Assembly (NCBI GenBank): GCA_018821535.1
Contig: JAHJLV010000018.1
Span: forward strand, 1 to 64,000
Direction: 5' to 3'
From: Pseudomonadota bacterium
Lineage (GTDB): Bacteria > Desulfobacterota > Desulfobacteria > Desulfobacterales > Desulfobacteraceae
Length of the DNA stretch: 64,000 bases
Of this stretch, positions 48,041-58,520 are shown piece after piece. The notes below the pieces were generated by a model. That model was not told where the DNA came from and ran no database searches. It saw nothing but the letters and a program-made list of their open reading frames with translations. Within the stretch, counting starts at the first letter, position 1. Every line of letters begins with the position of its first letter. Position numbers and translations under genes: made by a program.

Positions 48041-49192
48041 TTATTCAAACAGGGCATTGATAAACTGTTTTGAATCAAAGTCCTGGAGATCTTCAATCTG
48101 CTCTCCCACGCCGATATATCTGATGGGCAGATTCATGGTTTTGGCAATCGCTGCAACAATGCCGCCTTTGGCTGTCCCATCCAGCTTGGTCAGGGCAATC
48201 TGGGTCAGTTCAACTGCGTCATTGAACAGTCTGGCCTGGGAAATTGCATTTTGTCCAGTGGTAGCGTCCAGCACCATGAGCACTTCATGGGGGGCGCCGG
48301 GCAGTTTTTTATTGACAGAGCGTTTGATTTTTTTAAGTTCTTCCATCAGGTTTTTCTGGGTGTGCAGTCTTCCGGCCGTGTCGATCAGGACAATGTCCAT
48401 ATCTCTGGCAATAGCAGCCTCAACCGCATCATAGGCGACCGCTGCCGGATCTGCGCCTTCTTTGTGTTTAACAATGGTTGCATGGGATCGGTCTGCCCAT
48501 ATCTGGACCTGTTCGATGGCTGCTGCCCGGAAGGTATCTGCAGCGGCAATGAGCACTTTTTTGCCCTGGGATGCAAATTTCATGGAAAGCTTTCCAAGGG
48601 TGGTGGTTTTTCCGGTGCCATTAACCCCCACCACCATGATGATATGGGGTTTGGTAACCGGCGTTTCTTTTTCCGGGAGAGTATCTTTGGCAAACAGGGC
48701 AATCAGTTCTTCTTTTAACACCTGTTTGAGTTCATTTGCAGTGGTCAGTTTTTTGGCCTTATGCCTGATCCGGTCCATCATTTCCATGGTGACTTCCATC
48801 CCAAGATCTGATGTGACCAGCAATTCTTCAAGCTCCTCAAACAGATTTTCATCAATGGCTTTTCCAGATGCAAACAATTCATTGATATCCGTGGTCAACA
48901 CCCGGCGTGTTTTTGACAGCCCGTTTTTAAGCCGGGAGAATAATCCTTTTTTTTCTTCAGAAGCCGGGGTTTCAATGCTTTCTATGGGGGGGGAGACTAT
49001 CGTGTCCGGCTGAGGACGGTTGTCTGCCACTTCAGATACCAATGGCTCAGAATCGATAGTTTCCTGTTCCAAGATCTGTTCAGAAGTCTGTTCCAGTGTT
49101 TGTTCAGGCGGTTGTTCTTTTTTCTTTCTTTTAAATATATTAAATACCAATTTTTTTGCTCCTGGTGCAGTTGTTTTAAAAAACCAGTTCAT
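48041..49192 (-). CDS. ftsY: Signal recognition particle receptor FtsY
   Basis: 383 residues. An acidic N-terminal A domain with repeated EQTLEQTSEQILEQE-like stretch (about 24-45) precedes the N and G domains. SRP-GTPase motifs: GVNGTGKTTTLGKL, DTFRAAAIEQV, DTAGRL and TKLDGTAKGG. It receives SRP-bound ribosomes at the membrane. The DNA of the A domain contains short repeats that encode the Glu/Gln-rich segment. Confidence 0.96.
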   Translation of the reverse strand: MNWFFKTTAPGAKKLVFNIFKRKKKEQPPEQTLEQTSEQILEQETIDSEPLVSEVADNRPQPDTIVSPPIESIETPASEEKKGLFSRLKNGLSKTRRVLTTDINELFASGKAIDENLFEELEELLVTSDLGMEVTMEMMDRIRHKAKKLTTANELKQVLKEELIALFAKDTLPEKETPVTKPHIIMVVGVNGTGKTTTLGKLSMKFASQGKKVLIAAADTFRAAAIEQVQIWADRSHATIVKHKEGADPAAVAYDAVEAAIARDMDIVLIDTAGRLHTQKNLMEELKKIKRSVNKKLPGAPHEVLMVLDATTGQNAISQARLFNDAVELTQIALTKLDGTAKGGIVAAIAKTMNLPIRYIGVGEQIEDLQDFDSKQFINALFE

Positions 49193-49310
49193 CCCTTTTT
49201 AATAATGACAGAATCAAGAACCGGGTTTGAAAATTTGCACGGGTTATTGACTCTTTCCCCTAATATAGCATAGGTATTCATATTATTATACATTAGGAAA
49301 AAATACATCA

Positions 49311-50276
49311 ATGATTTATAAAATAAAAAAACACTGGTTTTCACTGGGTCTGGTATTTTCGTTTGTGGCAGTCATGTCAGATTATTCAAACATGCTGGTG
49401 GATGTTGGTTTTTTTTTAAAAGATAACCATCTTCCCAAAATTCTGATTTTTTTAATATTTATTATTTCAGGCCTTTTAATTGACAGCCAGCAGATCAAAT
49501 CCGGTTTAAAGGATATGGCTGCCACACTGAGCGCATTGTCCGTCATCCTGGTTTTTGCGCCGCTGGCAGCAGTGCTGCTTTCGTTGCTTCCATTGGATAC
49601 CGGAACCATTGTGGGGCTGTTTATTGTGGCTGTCATGCCGACAACCTTATCCAGCGGGGTTGTCATGACAAAGGCTGCCGGGGGTAATATGGCCCATGCG
49701 CTGTTTATCACCATTCTGTCCAATATTATCGGTATTTTTACCATCCCGCTGGTGCTTCCGTGGCTGCTGTCTTTTATTGACCAGAACAAGGAACTTGCCA
49801 TCAATCAGGGGCAGATTCTGTCCAGGCTGCTGATTCTTGTTCTGCTGCCGCTGTTGATCGGGATGGTGATGAAGGCTATGGTGCTATCCAGGAGAAAACT
49901 GCCGGAATCAAAACTTCAGATCATGAATCAGTGCATGATCATCGGTATTGTTTTTATTTCCCTTGCAGGGTCCAGACATACCCTGATGGAAAACCAGATG
50001 GCATTTTTTTATATCCTTTTGCTGGTCAGTGTTTTTCATATCATGCTTTTGGGTGCAAGTTTCGGGCTTATAAAAATGTGGGGTATCCCCAGGGGAAGAT
50101 GTGAGAGTGTTATTTTTATGGGATCCCAGAAAACACTGGCATTATCCGCCATCATCCAGATGACCTATTTCAGTGAATTCGGAACAGCCCTGCTGGTGTG
50201 TGTGGTCCATCATATTGTTCATTTGATGATGGACGGGTATTTGAGCATGCGGATGAATCAAAGCCGGCTGCTGTAA
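49311..50276 (+). CDS. BASS-type (bile acid:sodium symporter-like) transporter
   Basis: 321 residues with about nine to ten membrane helices. The pattern TLSALSVILVFAPLAAVLL, then VAVMPTTLSSGVVMTKAAGGN, matches the SBF family core motif, with crossover helices and a repeat in the second half (FMGSQKTLALSAIIQMTYF). It is divergent from ftsY and probably monocistronic. The solute is not predictable; a carboxylate or sulfonate with Na+ is common in the family. Confidence 0.75.
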   Translation: MIYKIKKHWFSLGLVFSFVAVMSDYSNMLVDVGFFLKDNHLPKILIFLIFIISGLLIDSQQIKSGLKDMAATLSALSVILVFAPLAAVLLSLLPLDTGTIVGLFIVAVMPTTLSSGVVMTKAAGGNMAHALFITILSNIIGIFTIPLVLPWLLSFIDQNKELAINQGQILSRLLILVLLPLLIGMVMKAMVLSRRKLPESKLQIMNQCMIIGIVFISLAGSRHTLMENQMAFFYILLLVSVFHIMLLGASFGLIKMWGIPRGRCESVIFMGSQKTLALSAIIQMTYFSEFGTALLVCVVHHIVHLMMDGYLSMRMNQSRLL

Positions 50277-50360
50277 AACCAATAATACACTTTACATTTT
50301 TGTACATCAGTGCTTAAAAATAAGAGAATACATAAACCTTAGAAAAGGGAATATTGCCTT

Positions 50361-51773
50361 ATGAGTTCTGTTCAGGAAGAAAAATTAGCAGTGCTTCAGG
50401 ATCAGGTGACAAAACTTCAAGGTCAGAAGGATAGTCTGCTGAGGGAACTTGATGGCGTTGAAGAACGCTTTGAAAGAACCAGCAGGCTGTACCGCAAATA
50501 TTTCCCTGTAATTATTGATTCAATCGTTGCAGGAGATAATTCTTTTTCAAAGGTGTGCAGGGATTTGAGCGCTGCACTGAAAAAAGAGGAATCTGACGGG
50601 AAAATAGAATACATTTTTGAGCAGTTAAAAACCGCAATGCTCAAAGAGGATATCGGGCCGTCTCCTGTGAAAAAGAAAAAAGGTCTGTTGTCTGCTTTGA
50701 TGAAAAATGACAGCGGATCATTTATTGATGAATATAAGCAAAGTTACCATGATGTGGTGAATAATTTAAGGTCCACGCTGGATAAAAAATATTCAGGCAA
50801 ACTGGACAATCTTACCGCGCGGATCAAAACAGTACAGGATACGGATGATATCTCTGATATCCGGGAAAGTGTATTCAGCCTGGTGTTTATCTATATTTCA
50901 GACACCAATCAGGACAGAGACAAGGTCAATGCCTTTGTCCGGGAAGTGGTCGGTAAAATTCTGGATATTGAGTCCAAAGTGGCCCATACCTATCAGCACA
51001 CCGATTCCATTATTCAGTCCAACGAAGGGTTTGAGTCCGTATTGACCGGCCAGATGCAGGATCTTAAACACAGTTCGGATGTGGCTTCCAGCCTTGAATC
51101 CTTAAAAAAACAGGTGTCCGAAAGACTGGCGTCCATTGAACATGCCTTAAAACAGAAACAGGCAAAGGATGCAGCCATCAAGGACCTTGCCAAAAAGAAC
51201 CGGCATTCATTCCTGAAAGGGTTTGAAAAACTTAAGGATGAGCTGGATGAAGCGACAAAATATACTGAAGAACTGGAAAAGAAACTCAATCAGGATCAAT
51301 TGACCGGTGCATTTAACCGGCGGGCCTATGACAATAAGATGGAAGAGGAAATGGCCCGGTTTCTGAGATATGACAGCGGATTTTCAATCCTGCTGATTGA
51401 TGCGGATAATTTCAAGCGGATTAATGATAATTATGGACATGCCATTGGGGATAAATGCCTTCAGGAGATCATCAAGCGAAGCATTCCGTTGCTGCGCAAA
51501 AATGATATGCTGGCCCGGTATGGCGGCGAGGAATTTGTTGTGATCATGCCGGAAACTGACACGGCAGGTGCCAGGGAAGTTGCTGAAAAAATACGGCAGA
51601 CCATTGAAAAGATAGAGTTTATTTATAAAAATGAAAAAGTGAAGGTGACTGTCAGTATCGGTGTGTCCGGAACTCAAAAAGGCGATACAACACATCAGCA
51701 GATTTTTGAACGTGCGGATATTGCGGTGTATAAAGCAAAAGAACAAGGCAGAAACCGGGTGCTGGTTAATTGA
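50361..51773 (+). CDS. Diguanylate cyclase (GGDEF domain)
   Basis: 470 residues. The first 305 residues are helical and coiled-coil (LAVLQDQVTKLQGQKDSLLREL; ALKQKQAKDAAIKDLAKKN) without membrane segments. The GGDEF domain follows (about 312-468): LTGAFNRRAYDNKM, IDADNFKRINDNYGHAIGDK, signature GGEEF and KAKEQGRNRV. The active GGEEF indicates synthesis of c-di-GMP. No RxxD inhibitory site is evident just before GGEEF. The signal is unknown and probably cytoplasmic. Confidence 0.9.
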   Translation: MSSVQEEKLAVLQDQVTKLQGQKDSLLRELDGVEERFERTSRLYRKYFPVIIDSIVAGDNSFSKVCRDLSAALKKEESDGKIEYIFEQLKTAMLKEDIGPSPVKKKKGLLSALMKNDSGSFIDEYKQSYHDVVNNLRSTLDKKYSGKLDNLTARIKTVQDTDDISDIRESVFSLVFIYISDTNQDRDKVNAFVREVVGKILDIESKVAHTYQHTDSIIQSNEGFESVLTGQMQDLKHSSDVASSLESLKKQVSERLASIEHALKQKQAKDAAIKDLAKKNRHSFLKGFEKLKDELDEATKYTEELEKKLNQDQLTGAFNRRAYDNKMEEEMARFLRYDSGFSILLIDADNFKRINDNYGHAIGDKCLQEIIKRSIPLLRKNDMLARYGGEEFVVIMPETDTAGAREVAEKIRQTIEKIEFIYKNEKVKVTVSIGVSGTQKGDTTHQQIFERADIAVYKAKEQGRNRVLVN

Positions 51774-51804
51774 TAATTGAATTGAATCGCAAATGGGAGC
51801 GGAT

Positions 51805-53895
51805 ATGCTGGAAGAAGGTTCAAACTCGCTGGAATTTTTATTAAACCATCCGAAAACAGGTCATGCAACTTCGGATGTCAATGCGCAGACCATTGAAAGA
51901 AGATCGTATTCTCCAAAGAAAATAAAGATTTTTTCATCTAAATATACATTGATAGAAGATTGCCCGGAATATACATTCCCCGTTGATACGGAAGCCAGAA
52001 AACTTCTGCCCGATATTATAGATAATCCGGTGCAGCGTCTTTTTTCTTCAGAACAGATTCCCTTGCAGGTGAAAACACAATTCAAGCAGGTTCGTCACGT
52101 GGGTGTCTTTTTTTCAGGGGGGCCGGCTCCCGGCGGGCACAACGTAATTGCAGGATTATATGATGAGCTAAAAAAATATAACCCGGAATCAAAACTTTTT
52201 GGTTTTCTTCATGGCTCTGACGGGTTGCTCGAGTCCAGGTATATTGAAATCACCAATAGTCTTGTGGATGCCTATCGTAATATGGGCGGGTTTTCAATGA
52301 TCAAGACCGGCCGCACAAAGATTGATTCAACATCCAAAATGGAAAGCGCCCTGAAAACCTGCAAGTCGCTTGAACTGGATGCCCTGGTGATTATCGGCGG
52401 GGATGACTCCAACACCAATGCGGCGTTTTTAGCCCAGTATTTTAAATCTTCAGGCATCAAGGTGATCGGTGTGCCCAAAACCATTGACGGCGATATTCAG
52501 GTGAAAGCTGCCAACAAGGAAGTGCTTTGCGCTATTTCTTTCGGATTTCACACTGCTGCCCGGGCATTTTCAGAAAATATCAGTAATCTGACCACAGATT
52601 CAAGCTCAGATATAAAATACTGGCATGTCTGTAAGGTCATGGGACGGGTGGCAAGTCACCTGACACTGGAATGTGCATTCCAGACCCATGCCAATCTATG
52701 TCTGATCGGTGAGGAACTTGCAGATTATGTGGATACAAAAAGAATCAAAAAAGCCATGGAAACCGGTCTGGCAGATTATACGGCATACGGCATGACCCTG
52801 CGCCATTTATCCCGGCTGATCTGTGACACCATTGTCCGCAGAGCTGCTGCGGGGAAAAATTTCGGTGTTATTATTCTCCCCGAGGGAATTCTTGAATTTA
52901 TAAATGAAATTCAGACATTCATTATCAAGCTGAGTACCATTATTGCAGAGTACAATAAAATTCATGATACGGATTTTCATACGTCTTTTCCGCTGCTTCG
53001 GGACAAGCTTGAGTACCTGCGAAGGGCGGCAAGGGATATGGGAACGGACGGATTTCCCATCTGGAATTTAAGGGATGATGATCTGTTTGGTCAGCTGCCG
53101 TCTTTTTTCCAGGAAGGACTGCTGGTGGAAAGAGATACCCATGGCAATTTTCAGTTTTCCCAGGTGAAGACAGAAAAGATTATTATGGATATGGTGAAAG
53201 AATACCTGGATATTCTTAAAGAAAAAGGCAAGTACAAGGTGGGCATTGACAGATCCTATTATGAGTCGGTCATGAAGAATGCCGGTCTTTCGCCGGATGA
53301 ATTTGCCTTGATCCTTTTTAAAAACCCGACAGATCAGTGTCTGATAATGAAAGAATCCATCATGTCCCGAAAAACACTCAAACAGGTTCTGGTGAGCAAT
53401 GAGATCATCGGGCAGGCTGATGATGTTCCCGAACCCATTGTGCAGATCTATAAAAAAGCAGATCCGCAGTTTAAAATCCAGACGCATTTTTACGGGTATG
53501 ACGGCAGAGGCGCAGATCCCACTTTTTTTGACTGCAATTATACCTATAATCTGGGAATTACGGTGTTTCATCTGATTGCCAATCAGGCAACCGGACAGAT
53601 GGCGGCAATTAAGAATCTGGAAAAGAAATTTGATAAATGGGAGCCTATTGGTATTCCCATTGCCAAAATGATGCATCTGGAAGAACGAAAAGGCCGGCTG
53701 GAACTGGTCATTGAAAAAAGTCTGGTGGATCTGAATTCAAATGCCTTTAAAGTGTTTAAAGCGGTAAGAGAGCAGTGGCTGGCAGCAGAATCAAATCAGG
53801 ACAGGTACAGAAAACCCGGTCCTGTCATGTTTTCAGACCGCACGGAAGAAGACCGGCCCATCACATTGATGCTTAATTCTATCAGTGTATCGTGA
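51805..53895 (+). CDS. PPi-dependent 6-phosphofructokinase
   Basis: 696 residues from the ATG at 51805 (behind GGGAGCGG); the ATG at 51793 lacks a ribosome site. The long form of the PfkA fold: VGVFFSGGPAPGGHNVI, IIGGDDSNTNAAFL, VPKTIDGDI and MGRVASHLTLE. The GGDD motif (Asp in place of the ATP-type Gly) and PKTIDGD with Lys mark pyrophosphate as phosphoryl donor. The reaction is reversible and serves glycolysis and gluconeogenesis. Its stop is 1 nt from that of the convergent cyclase gene. Confidence 0.9.
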   Translation: MLEEGSNSLEFLLNHPKTGHATSDVNAQTIERRSYSPKKIKIFSSKYTLIEDCPEYTFPVDTEARKLLPDIIDNPVQRLFSSEQIPLQVKTQFKQVRHVGVFFSGGPAPGGHNVIAGLYDELKKYNPESKLFGFLHGSDGLLESRYIEITNSLVDAYRNMGGFSMIKTGRTKIDSTSKMESALKTCKSLELDALVIIGGDDSNTNAAFLAQYFKSSGIKVIGVPKTIDGDIQVKAANKEVLCAISFGFHTAARAFSENISNLTTDSSSDIKYWHVCKVMGRVASHLTLECAFQTHANLCLIGEELADYVDTKRIKKAMETGLADYTAYGMTLRHLSRLICDTIVRRAAAGKNFGVIILPEGILEFINEIQTFIIKLSTIIAEYNKIHDTDFHTSFPLLRDKLEYLRRAARDMGTDGFPIWNLRDDDLFGQLPSFFQEGLLVERDTHGNFQFSQVKTEKIIMDMVKEYLDILKEKGKYKVGIDRSYYESVMKNAGLSPDEFALILFKNPTDQCLIMKESIMSRKTLKQVLVSNEIIGQADDVPEPIVQIYKKADPQFKIQTHFYGYDGRGADPTFFDCNYTYNLGITVFHLIANQATGQMAAIKNLEKKFDKWEPIGIPIAKMMHLEERKGRLELVIEKSLVDLNSNAFKVFKAVREQWLAAESNQDRYRKPGPVMFSDRTEEDRPITLMLNSISVS

Positions 53896-53896
53896 T

Positions 53897-56161
53897 TTAT
53901 TTTGTAAGCAGTTCGTTTACCGGCAGACGTGCGCGTCTTTCAGATCCATCCCATTTGAATTGTGGCGGAGCTTTGATAAATCCGTGGATCCGGTCGATGT
54001 AGGATTGATACAGCTGACTGGGGCTGGCAGCATGAAGTTTGTCTATTATGGATAACGCCCCCTGAAAATCCTGCTGCTGATATGCTTTGACGCCTTTTTC
54101 AAACGTGGTGACCTCCTGAACCAGTTCTGCTGACGGCCGGCCGATGGATAAAGGCTCATAAATATCCACGGGTTTTTGCCGTCCTTTTACAGCAACTTTA
54201 TCCACATATCTGCAAAAATAATTCTGGCCGGTCATGTTTCGGGTTGCTTCTGAAATCAGGATGGTGGTGCCATAGTTTTTATTTGCCCCTTCCAGCCGGG
54301 ATGCCAGATTCACATTGTCTCCCATGACCGTGTAATCAAACCGCTCCTTGCTGCCGAAATTCCCCACACTGACCACGCCTGAATTAATACCGATGCCCAC
54401 CTGAATCCGGGGGATGGCATTGCTGTATCTATGTGCATCAAATCGGGCCAGCTCAGTTTTGATATCCAGGGCGGCATGTACTGCTTTGTAAGCATGATAC
54501 GGGTCTGATTTTGGCGCACCCCAGAAGGCCATGACCGCATCTCCAATAAATTTATCAACTGTGCCGTCATTTTTGATGATAATATGACTGATCCGGCTTA
54601 AAAAATCATTCATGAAATTTCCAAGTTCCCGGGAAGTCATATTTTCTGAAAGGGATGTAAATCCCCTGATATCAAGGAATAAAACAGTTAATTCCCTTTC
54701 CTCTCCTTTTAAGGATAAGGTTTCAGGGTTTTTTATCAGGTGGGTGACAACATCCGGTGCCACATAATGGGAAAAGGCTTTATGAATAAAGCGTTTGGTT
54801 TTCCGTTCCCTGAATGCATTGAAAACTGTGGTGAAAAAGACAATGCCAACACAGGTGAGTATGGGGTAAGCAATGCCGACATGGCGGTTATCCAGAAAAA
54901 AGTGATAATAGTCATATGCCAGAACAAAGATTAAAAAGGCAAAGGCACCAAAACTTCCCACGGCCGGGCCCATGGCCGACAGTAAAAGAGAAATCAGCAG
55001 ACCGCCTGAAATAATCAGAAAATAGGTCAACCCGATCTCTGTGTATCTATCATAGGTGAAAGGATCGGACTGGATCAGGTTATCAATGATATTGGCATTG
55101 ATTTCAGTGCCGGGAATGACATTTGACAAAGGCGTTGTTTTCAGATCAAATAATCCCACAGCTGAAGATCCGATCAGGACAAATTTATCTTTTATGGCTG
55201 GAATATCCGGGCTGGTCAGAACATCCAGGGCAGATATGTAGGTAAAGGTACGGGCAGGCCCACGGAAATTGATGGACAATTGCCCGAAACTGTCCGTGGG
55301 AATGAACTGATTTCCAATATGAATGCCAAGTATGGTGTTCTGGGGGGTCTTTATTTTATCGGATGCCTGAATGGTTAATACAGTATTTGCTGTTCCGATC
55401 CTGTAAATTTCCAGGGCCAGGGACGGGTAGGGGATATGATCCATTTCAATGAGCAGCGGAACCTGGCGGGTGGTACCGAAACGATCTTCAAAAACATTGA
55501 AAAACCCTTCGCTCTGGGCCATGGAAACAGACGGATGATTGATAATGGCCCGATACGCAGGAATCAGTGACAGGTTCTGAAAATTCAAGGTGTCTGGTTT
55601 TATTTTTATGATGCTTGAGGGAAACGGCACCTGATCTTCGGATTTCAAGAAATCTTTTTTCATCTGAAAGGCATACCCTAAAACAGAAGGCCCTTTTGAA
55701 AGTGCCTGTCCAAAAAGCGTATCATAATCTAAAGAAGGTTTTTTAACGATATCTGCCAGTGTATTCTTCGGAATTTGCCCTTTAATATCCTCATCCAGAT
55801 TTTGAAAAAAATATACGGGGGATGCCCGGTCTTTTTCCGCAAAGACAATATCAAATCCGACAACTCTGGCACCATTTTCAAAAAGATGTGTTGTCAGGTC
55901 TGCCAGAAGGTTTCTGGGCCAGGGCCACTGGCCAAAATGCGTTAAGCTTTTTTCATCAATATCCACAATGATGACCTGACCGGAATCCGGAACCGGGCCT
56001 CTGATATTGAACATGATGTCCATGATCTGATTATCCATGGATTTTAAAAAAAAAGGCTTTTGATTTCCAAAGCTGTAAAATACGACGCAGGAAATAAGAA
56101 TTAAAAAACACCCCAGCACAAAAGAGGGCAGGTTTAGGATTTTATTTAATTGAAAGGTCAT
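53897..56161 (-). CDS. CHASE2-domain class III adenylate/guanylate cyclase
   Basis: 754 residues. An N-terminal membrane helix (about 13-33) precedes an extracytoplasmic CHASE2 sensor (about 38-345, with IIVDIDEKSLTHFGQWPWPR and FVLIGSSAVGLFDLKTTPL), three membrane helices (about 355-450) and a cyclase domain (about 485-675: VLFLDIRGFTSLSENM, KFIGDAVMAFWGAP, GINSGVVSVGNFGS, YTVMGDNVNLASRLEG). Metal-binding aspartates and the transition-state residues appear present. It makes cAMP (or cGMP) in response to an unknown periplasmic signal. It lies 27 nt behind the FecR gene. Confidence 0.9.
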   Translation of the reverse strand: MTFQLNKILNLPSFVLGCFLILISCVVFYSFGNQKPFFLKSMDNQIMDIMFNIRGPVPDSGQVIIVDIDEKSLTHFGQWPWPRNLLADLTTHLFENGARVVGFDIVFAEKDRASPVYFFQNLDEDIKGQIPKNTLADIVKKPSLDYDTLFGQALSKGPSVLGYAFQMKKDFLKSEDQVPFPSSIIKIKPDTLNFQNLSLIPAYRAIINHPSVSMAQSEGFFNVFEDRFGTTRQVPLLIEMDHIPYPSLALEIYRIGTANTVLTIQASDKIKTPQNTILGIHIGNQFIPTDSFGQLSINFRGPARTFTYISALDVLTSPDIPAIKDKFVLIGSSAVGLFDLKTTPLSNVIPGTEINANIIDNLIQSDPFTYDRYTEIGLTYFLIISGGLLISLLLSAMGPAVGSFGAFAFLIFVLAYDYYHFFLDNRHVGIAYPILTCVGIVFFTTVFNAFRERKTKRFIHKAFSHYVAPDVVTHLIKNPETLSLKGEERELTVLFLDIRGFTSLSENMTSRELGNFMNDFLSRISHIIIKNDGTVDKFIGDAVMAFWGAPKSDPYHAYKAVHAALDIKTELARFDAHRYSNAIPRIQVGIGINSGVVSVGNFGSKERFDYTVMGDNVNLASRLEGANKNYGTTILISEATRNMTGQNYFCRYVDKVAVKGRQKPVDIYEPLSIGRPSAELVQEVTTFEKGVKAYQQQDFQGALSIIDKLHAASPSQLYQSYIDRIHGFIKAPPQFKWDGSERRARLPVNELLTK

Positions 56162-56188
56162 TTCAGAACATATCTTCGCAAATCTGGC

Positions 56189-58510
56189 TTATTGAAGATT
56201 ACCTCCAAAAATACCGTGGTATTGCGTGCCTCCTTTTTCAGCATTGAAATTCCCGCCAACAGCCTGGGCAGAAGGTCCGTAAAATGAACCATTAACATGG
56301 TTGCTCCCAGTCGCCCCGGTTATGTCTGCTGTGAAATCAGGTCCCGTTATATTGGTTATCCTTTCAACTTCAAGAACGGTTGGCGTATTAGTCGTCATTC
56401 CTGTTGGACTAACTGTTCCTGTAAAGCTTATTGTCCCTGAAATAGATGGCGACGCACCGCTTGCAAAATTGATATTCAAATTGGTTGCACCATTTGTCAG
56501 TTCACTCATATTATTTGACGAATCAATCATGACGCCTTTTGCCCCTCCTTTGTATATCCCGCTAAAGGGTGTTGAAATAAGAGTGCTGATAGCGCCAGAT
56601 GATGTTTTTTCTCCGGCAATCCACATGGAACCCGGGACATGAAGGTGGTAGTCCTTGCTGGTTGCAGGGTCGACATAGGCGATTTCCCAGTATCCCCAGG
56701 TGGTGTAATCAGACAGCATAGCCTCATTGGCAGTGACCAGATAGTTCCCGTATGTTTTAAGAGCGCTGGTTGACCCGCTAATGGTGGCTCCAGTGACAGC
56801 GGCAGCCAGAATTTTGTCAGTCAGATAGGCAGAATTGCTGCTGTCGCCGCCAATGGCAAGCGCTGTTATATTGTTGGCAGAATCATTAAAATCTACGCCA
56901 GCCAATGAGCCGGAAAAGGTACCGGTATCTTTGTTAATGGACAGGGAAAAGTCTGCAGCAGACGAATTGGTAAAGACTCTGCGGTTGGTATTGGGGGCTG
57001 CCATGTCCTCAGATACCCCTGTAAAAAAACCGTTCCAGGTGGCGGTTCCGGTAGATGAGGGGGTGGGAGGAGTGTCTTCCCTTACGGCGGCTATTATATC
57101 TGACCAGGGAACAGACTGGTTCTGGTCCCGCACATTATAGTCATTTCCTTCCATGGCAAGGCCTAAGCCGCGGGCATCGCTTCCATAAAAATGCCCAAAT
57201 GTTTCAGAGCCGGTCAGGGTCATGATTTCACCGGTTCCGGGTTCTCCGCCGGAACCCAGAATCCTCATGCCTGAGATTACACCTGTGGTCTGGTTTATGG
57301 TTCCAAAACCGAATCCGGGACTGACAGGGCCGGAGGACATTTCCTCAAATCCAATGATGCGGTTATTGTGCCAGTTGACAACAAATTTCATGTGTTGATC
57401 CGTTTCATCGGGGTGAAGGATGTCTTTCATATTTCCCTTATATTCCGATATCCCGGTTTTGCTTAAACCGGATGACAGCGAAATATCGGTAACCCCAAGA
57501 CCCAGCAGCATGAACTGGATGGTCTGTTGAGCTCCTGTCGGGGTCATGGCATCATTCACGGAATCTTGTGTGGCGCTCACTGTGATATCGCTGACGATAG
57601 CGCTTATATCCGTCACCGGTTCAGGTGAAGAATTTTCTGAAGCAGCAGGTGTGTCTTCCATTGATGGCAGTTGAGCAAGACTGCTGTCTTCTGAAGCTGT
57701 AGAGTCCTGAGTCTCCTGATTTGTTGAATCTGTCACAGGGGTGTTGGCGGTGTCAGTGTCTGCTGCATCTGTATCGGCTGTATCTGTGTTTGCTGTATCC
57801 GGTTCGGTTGCAGTATCGGGTTCAGCTGCAGATGCTTTTTCCAGGTCATCCGGGGGCAGTGGTGCTGTGGCCAGAGCGCTTTCAAGTTTCTGCAATTCTT
57901 CCGGAGCGATTTTCCGGGGCTCCTCAGGTGCCTGATCCAGGCTTTTTACCTGTGTGCCAAAACCGGGCCGGGTGATATCAACCATCCCGGTTGCATTCTG
58001 GACATAGATCCCTTTCCCGCCCTGAAACACGACAAAAAGGGATGCATTTTCAACTCGGCCGGCATACATGGACCCTCTGATGCCAATGGTTCCGGACGGT
58101 GAATCCGTCTTGAAATTGTCCGGGGCAACACGGGTGATGGCACCGCCCAGAATCCTGAAGCTGCCTTCTTCAACCCGGGTTTCCATGTTTGAGCGGGTAT
58201 TGCCCGGTTCCCATAAATATTTGGTAATCTGCAGGTTTGAATTCTGGCCCAGAGTGATCAGCGTATTATCTTTAAACATCATCTGTATGCGGCCGTTTTC
58301 GGTTTTAATGGTGTCTTTTAAAAAAACGGGTGCTTTCAGGTACAATGCTCTTGAATTTTCTTTTGCGTCAATGGCAATAACATTCCCGCGAACAGCGGTT
58401 ACTTTTCCGATGGGCTCATTTTCCCGTGATAAAGCCGATTGGATTGTCATGATCGACCCCAGAAGACAGAAGACCATGATCATTGCAAACTGTTTTTTGA
58501 TGTGTTCCAT
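56189..58510 (-). CDS. FecR-domain surface protein with TbpB-like C-terminal barrel (candidate Slam/T11SS cargo)
   Basis: 773 residues. A signal peptide (about 1-28, no lipobox) is followed by a FecR domain (about 34-185: GKVTAVRGNVIAI, MMFKDNTLITLGQNS, TPSGTIGIRG-like SPSGTIGIRGSMY) and a Pro/Ala/Thr/Asp linker (about 220-310) with DTA/NTD repeats. The C-terminal 460 residues are Gly/Ser/Thr/Asn-rich beta-structure. The last 165 resemble a transferrin-binding-protein-B beta-barrel: repeated G-turn strands, then VNGSFYGPSAQAVGGNF and YHGIFGGNL, matching the v.G.FyGp.A.e.GG.F...FG pattern. It stands 10 nt behind a Slam-like gene. Surface display is inference. Confidence 0.7.
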   Translation of the reverse strand: MEHIKKQFAMIMVFCLLGSIMTIQSALSRENEPIGKVTAVRGNVIAIDAKENSRALYLKAPVFLKDTIKTENGRIQMMFKDNTLITLGQNSNLQITKYLWEPGNTRSNMETRVEEGSFRILGGAITRVAPDNFKTDSPSGTIGIRGSMYAGRVENASLFVVFQGGKGIYVQNATGMVDITRPGFGTQVKSLDQAPEEPRKIAPEELQKLESALATAPLPPDDLEKASAAEPDTATEPDTANTDTADTDAADTDTANTPVTDSTNQETQDSTASEDSSLAQLPSMEDTPAASENSSPEPVTDISAIVSDITVSATQDSVNDAMTPTGAQQTIQFMLLGLGVTDISLSSGLSKTGISEYKGNMKDILHPDETDQHMKFVVNWHNNRIIGFEEMSSGPVSPGFGFGTINQTTGVISGMRILGSGGEPGTGEIMTLTGSETFGHFYGSDARGLGLAMEGNDYNVRDQNQSVPWSDIIAAVREDTPPTPSSTGTATWNGFFTGVSEDMAAPNTNRRVFTNSSAADFSLSINKDTGTFSGSLAGVDFNDSANNITALAIGGDSSNSAYLTDKILAAAVTGATISGSTSALKTYGNYLVTANEAMLSDYTTWGYWEIAYVDPATSKDYHLHVPGSMWIAGEKTSSGAISTLISTPFSGIYKGGAKGVMIDSSNNMSELTNGATNLNINFASGASPSISGTISFTGTVSPTGMTTNTPTVLEVERITNITGPDFTADITGATGSNHVNGSFYGPSAQAVGGNFNAEKGGTQYHGIFGGNLQ

Positions 58511-58520
58511 GGTATGACCT

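Noticed and set aside
53068..53676. 202-codon open frame antisense to the phosphofructokinase gene
   Set aside because: No recognisable protein features; lies fully inside a well-supported gene.
57730..57840. Short direct repeats as a CRISPR or satellite array
   Set aside because: They are codon repeats of the Asp/Thr/Ala linker of the FecR protein, without unique spacers.
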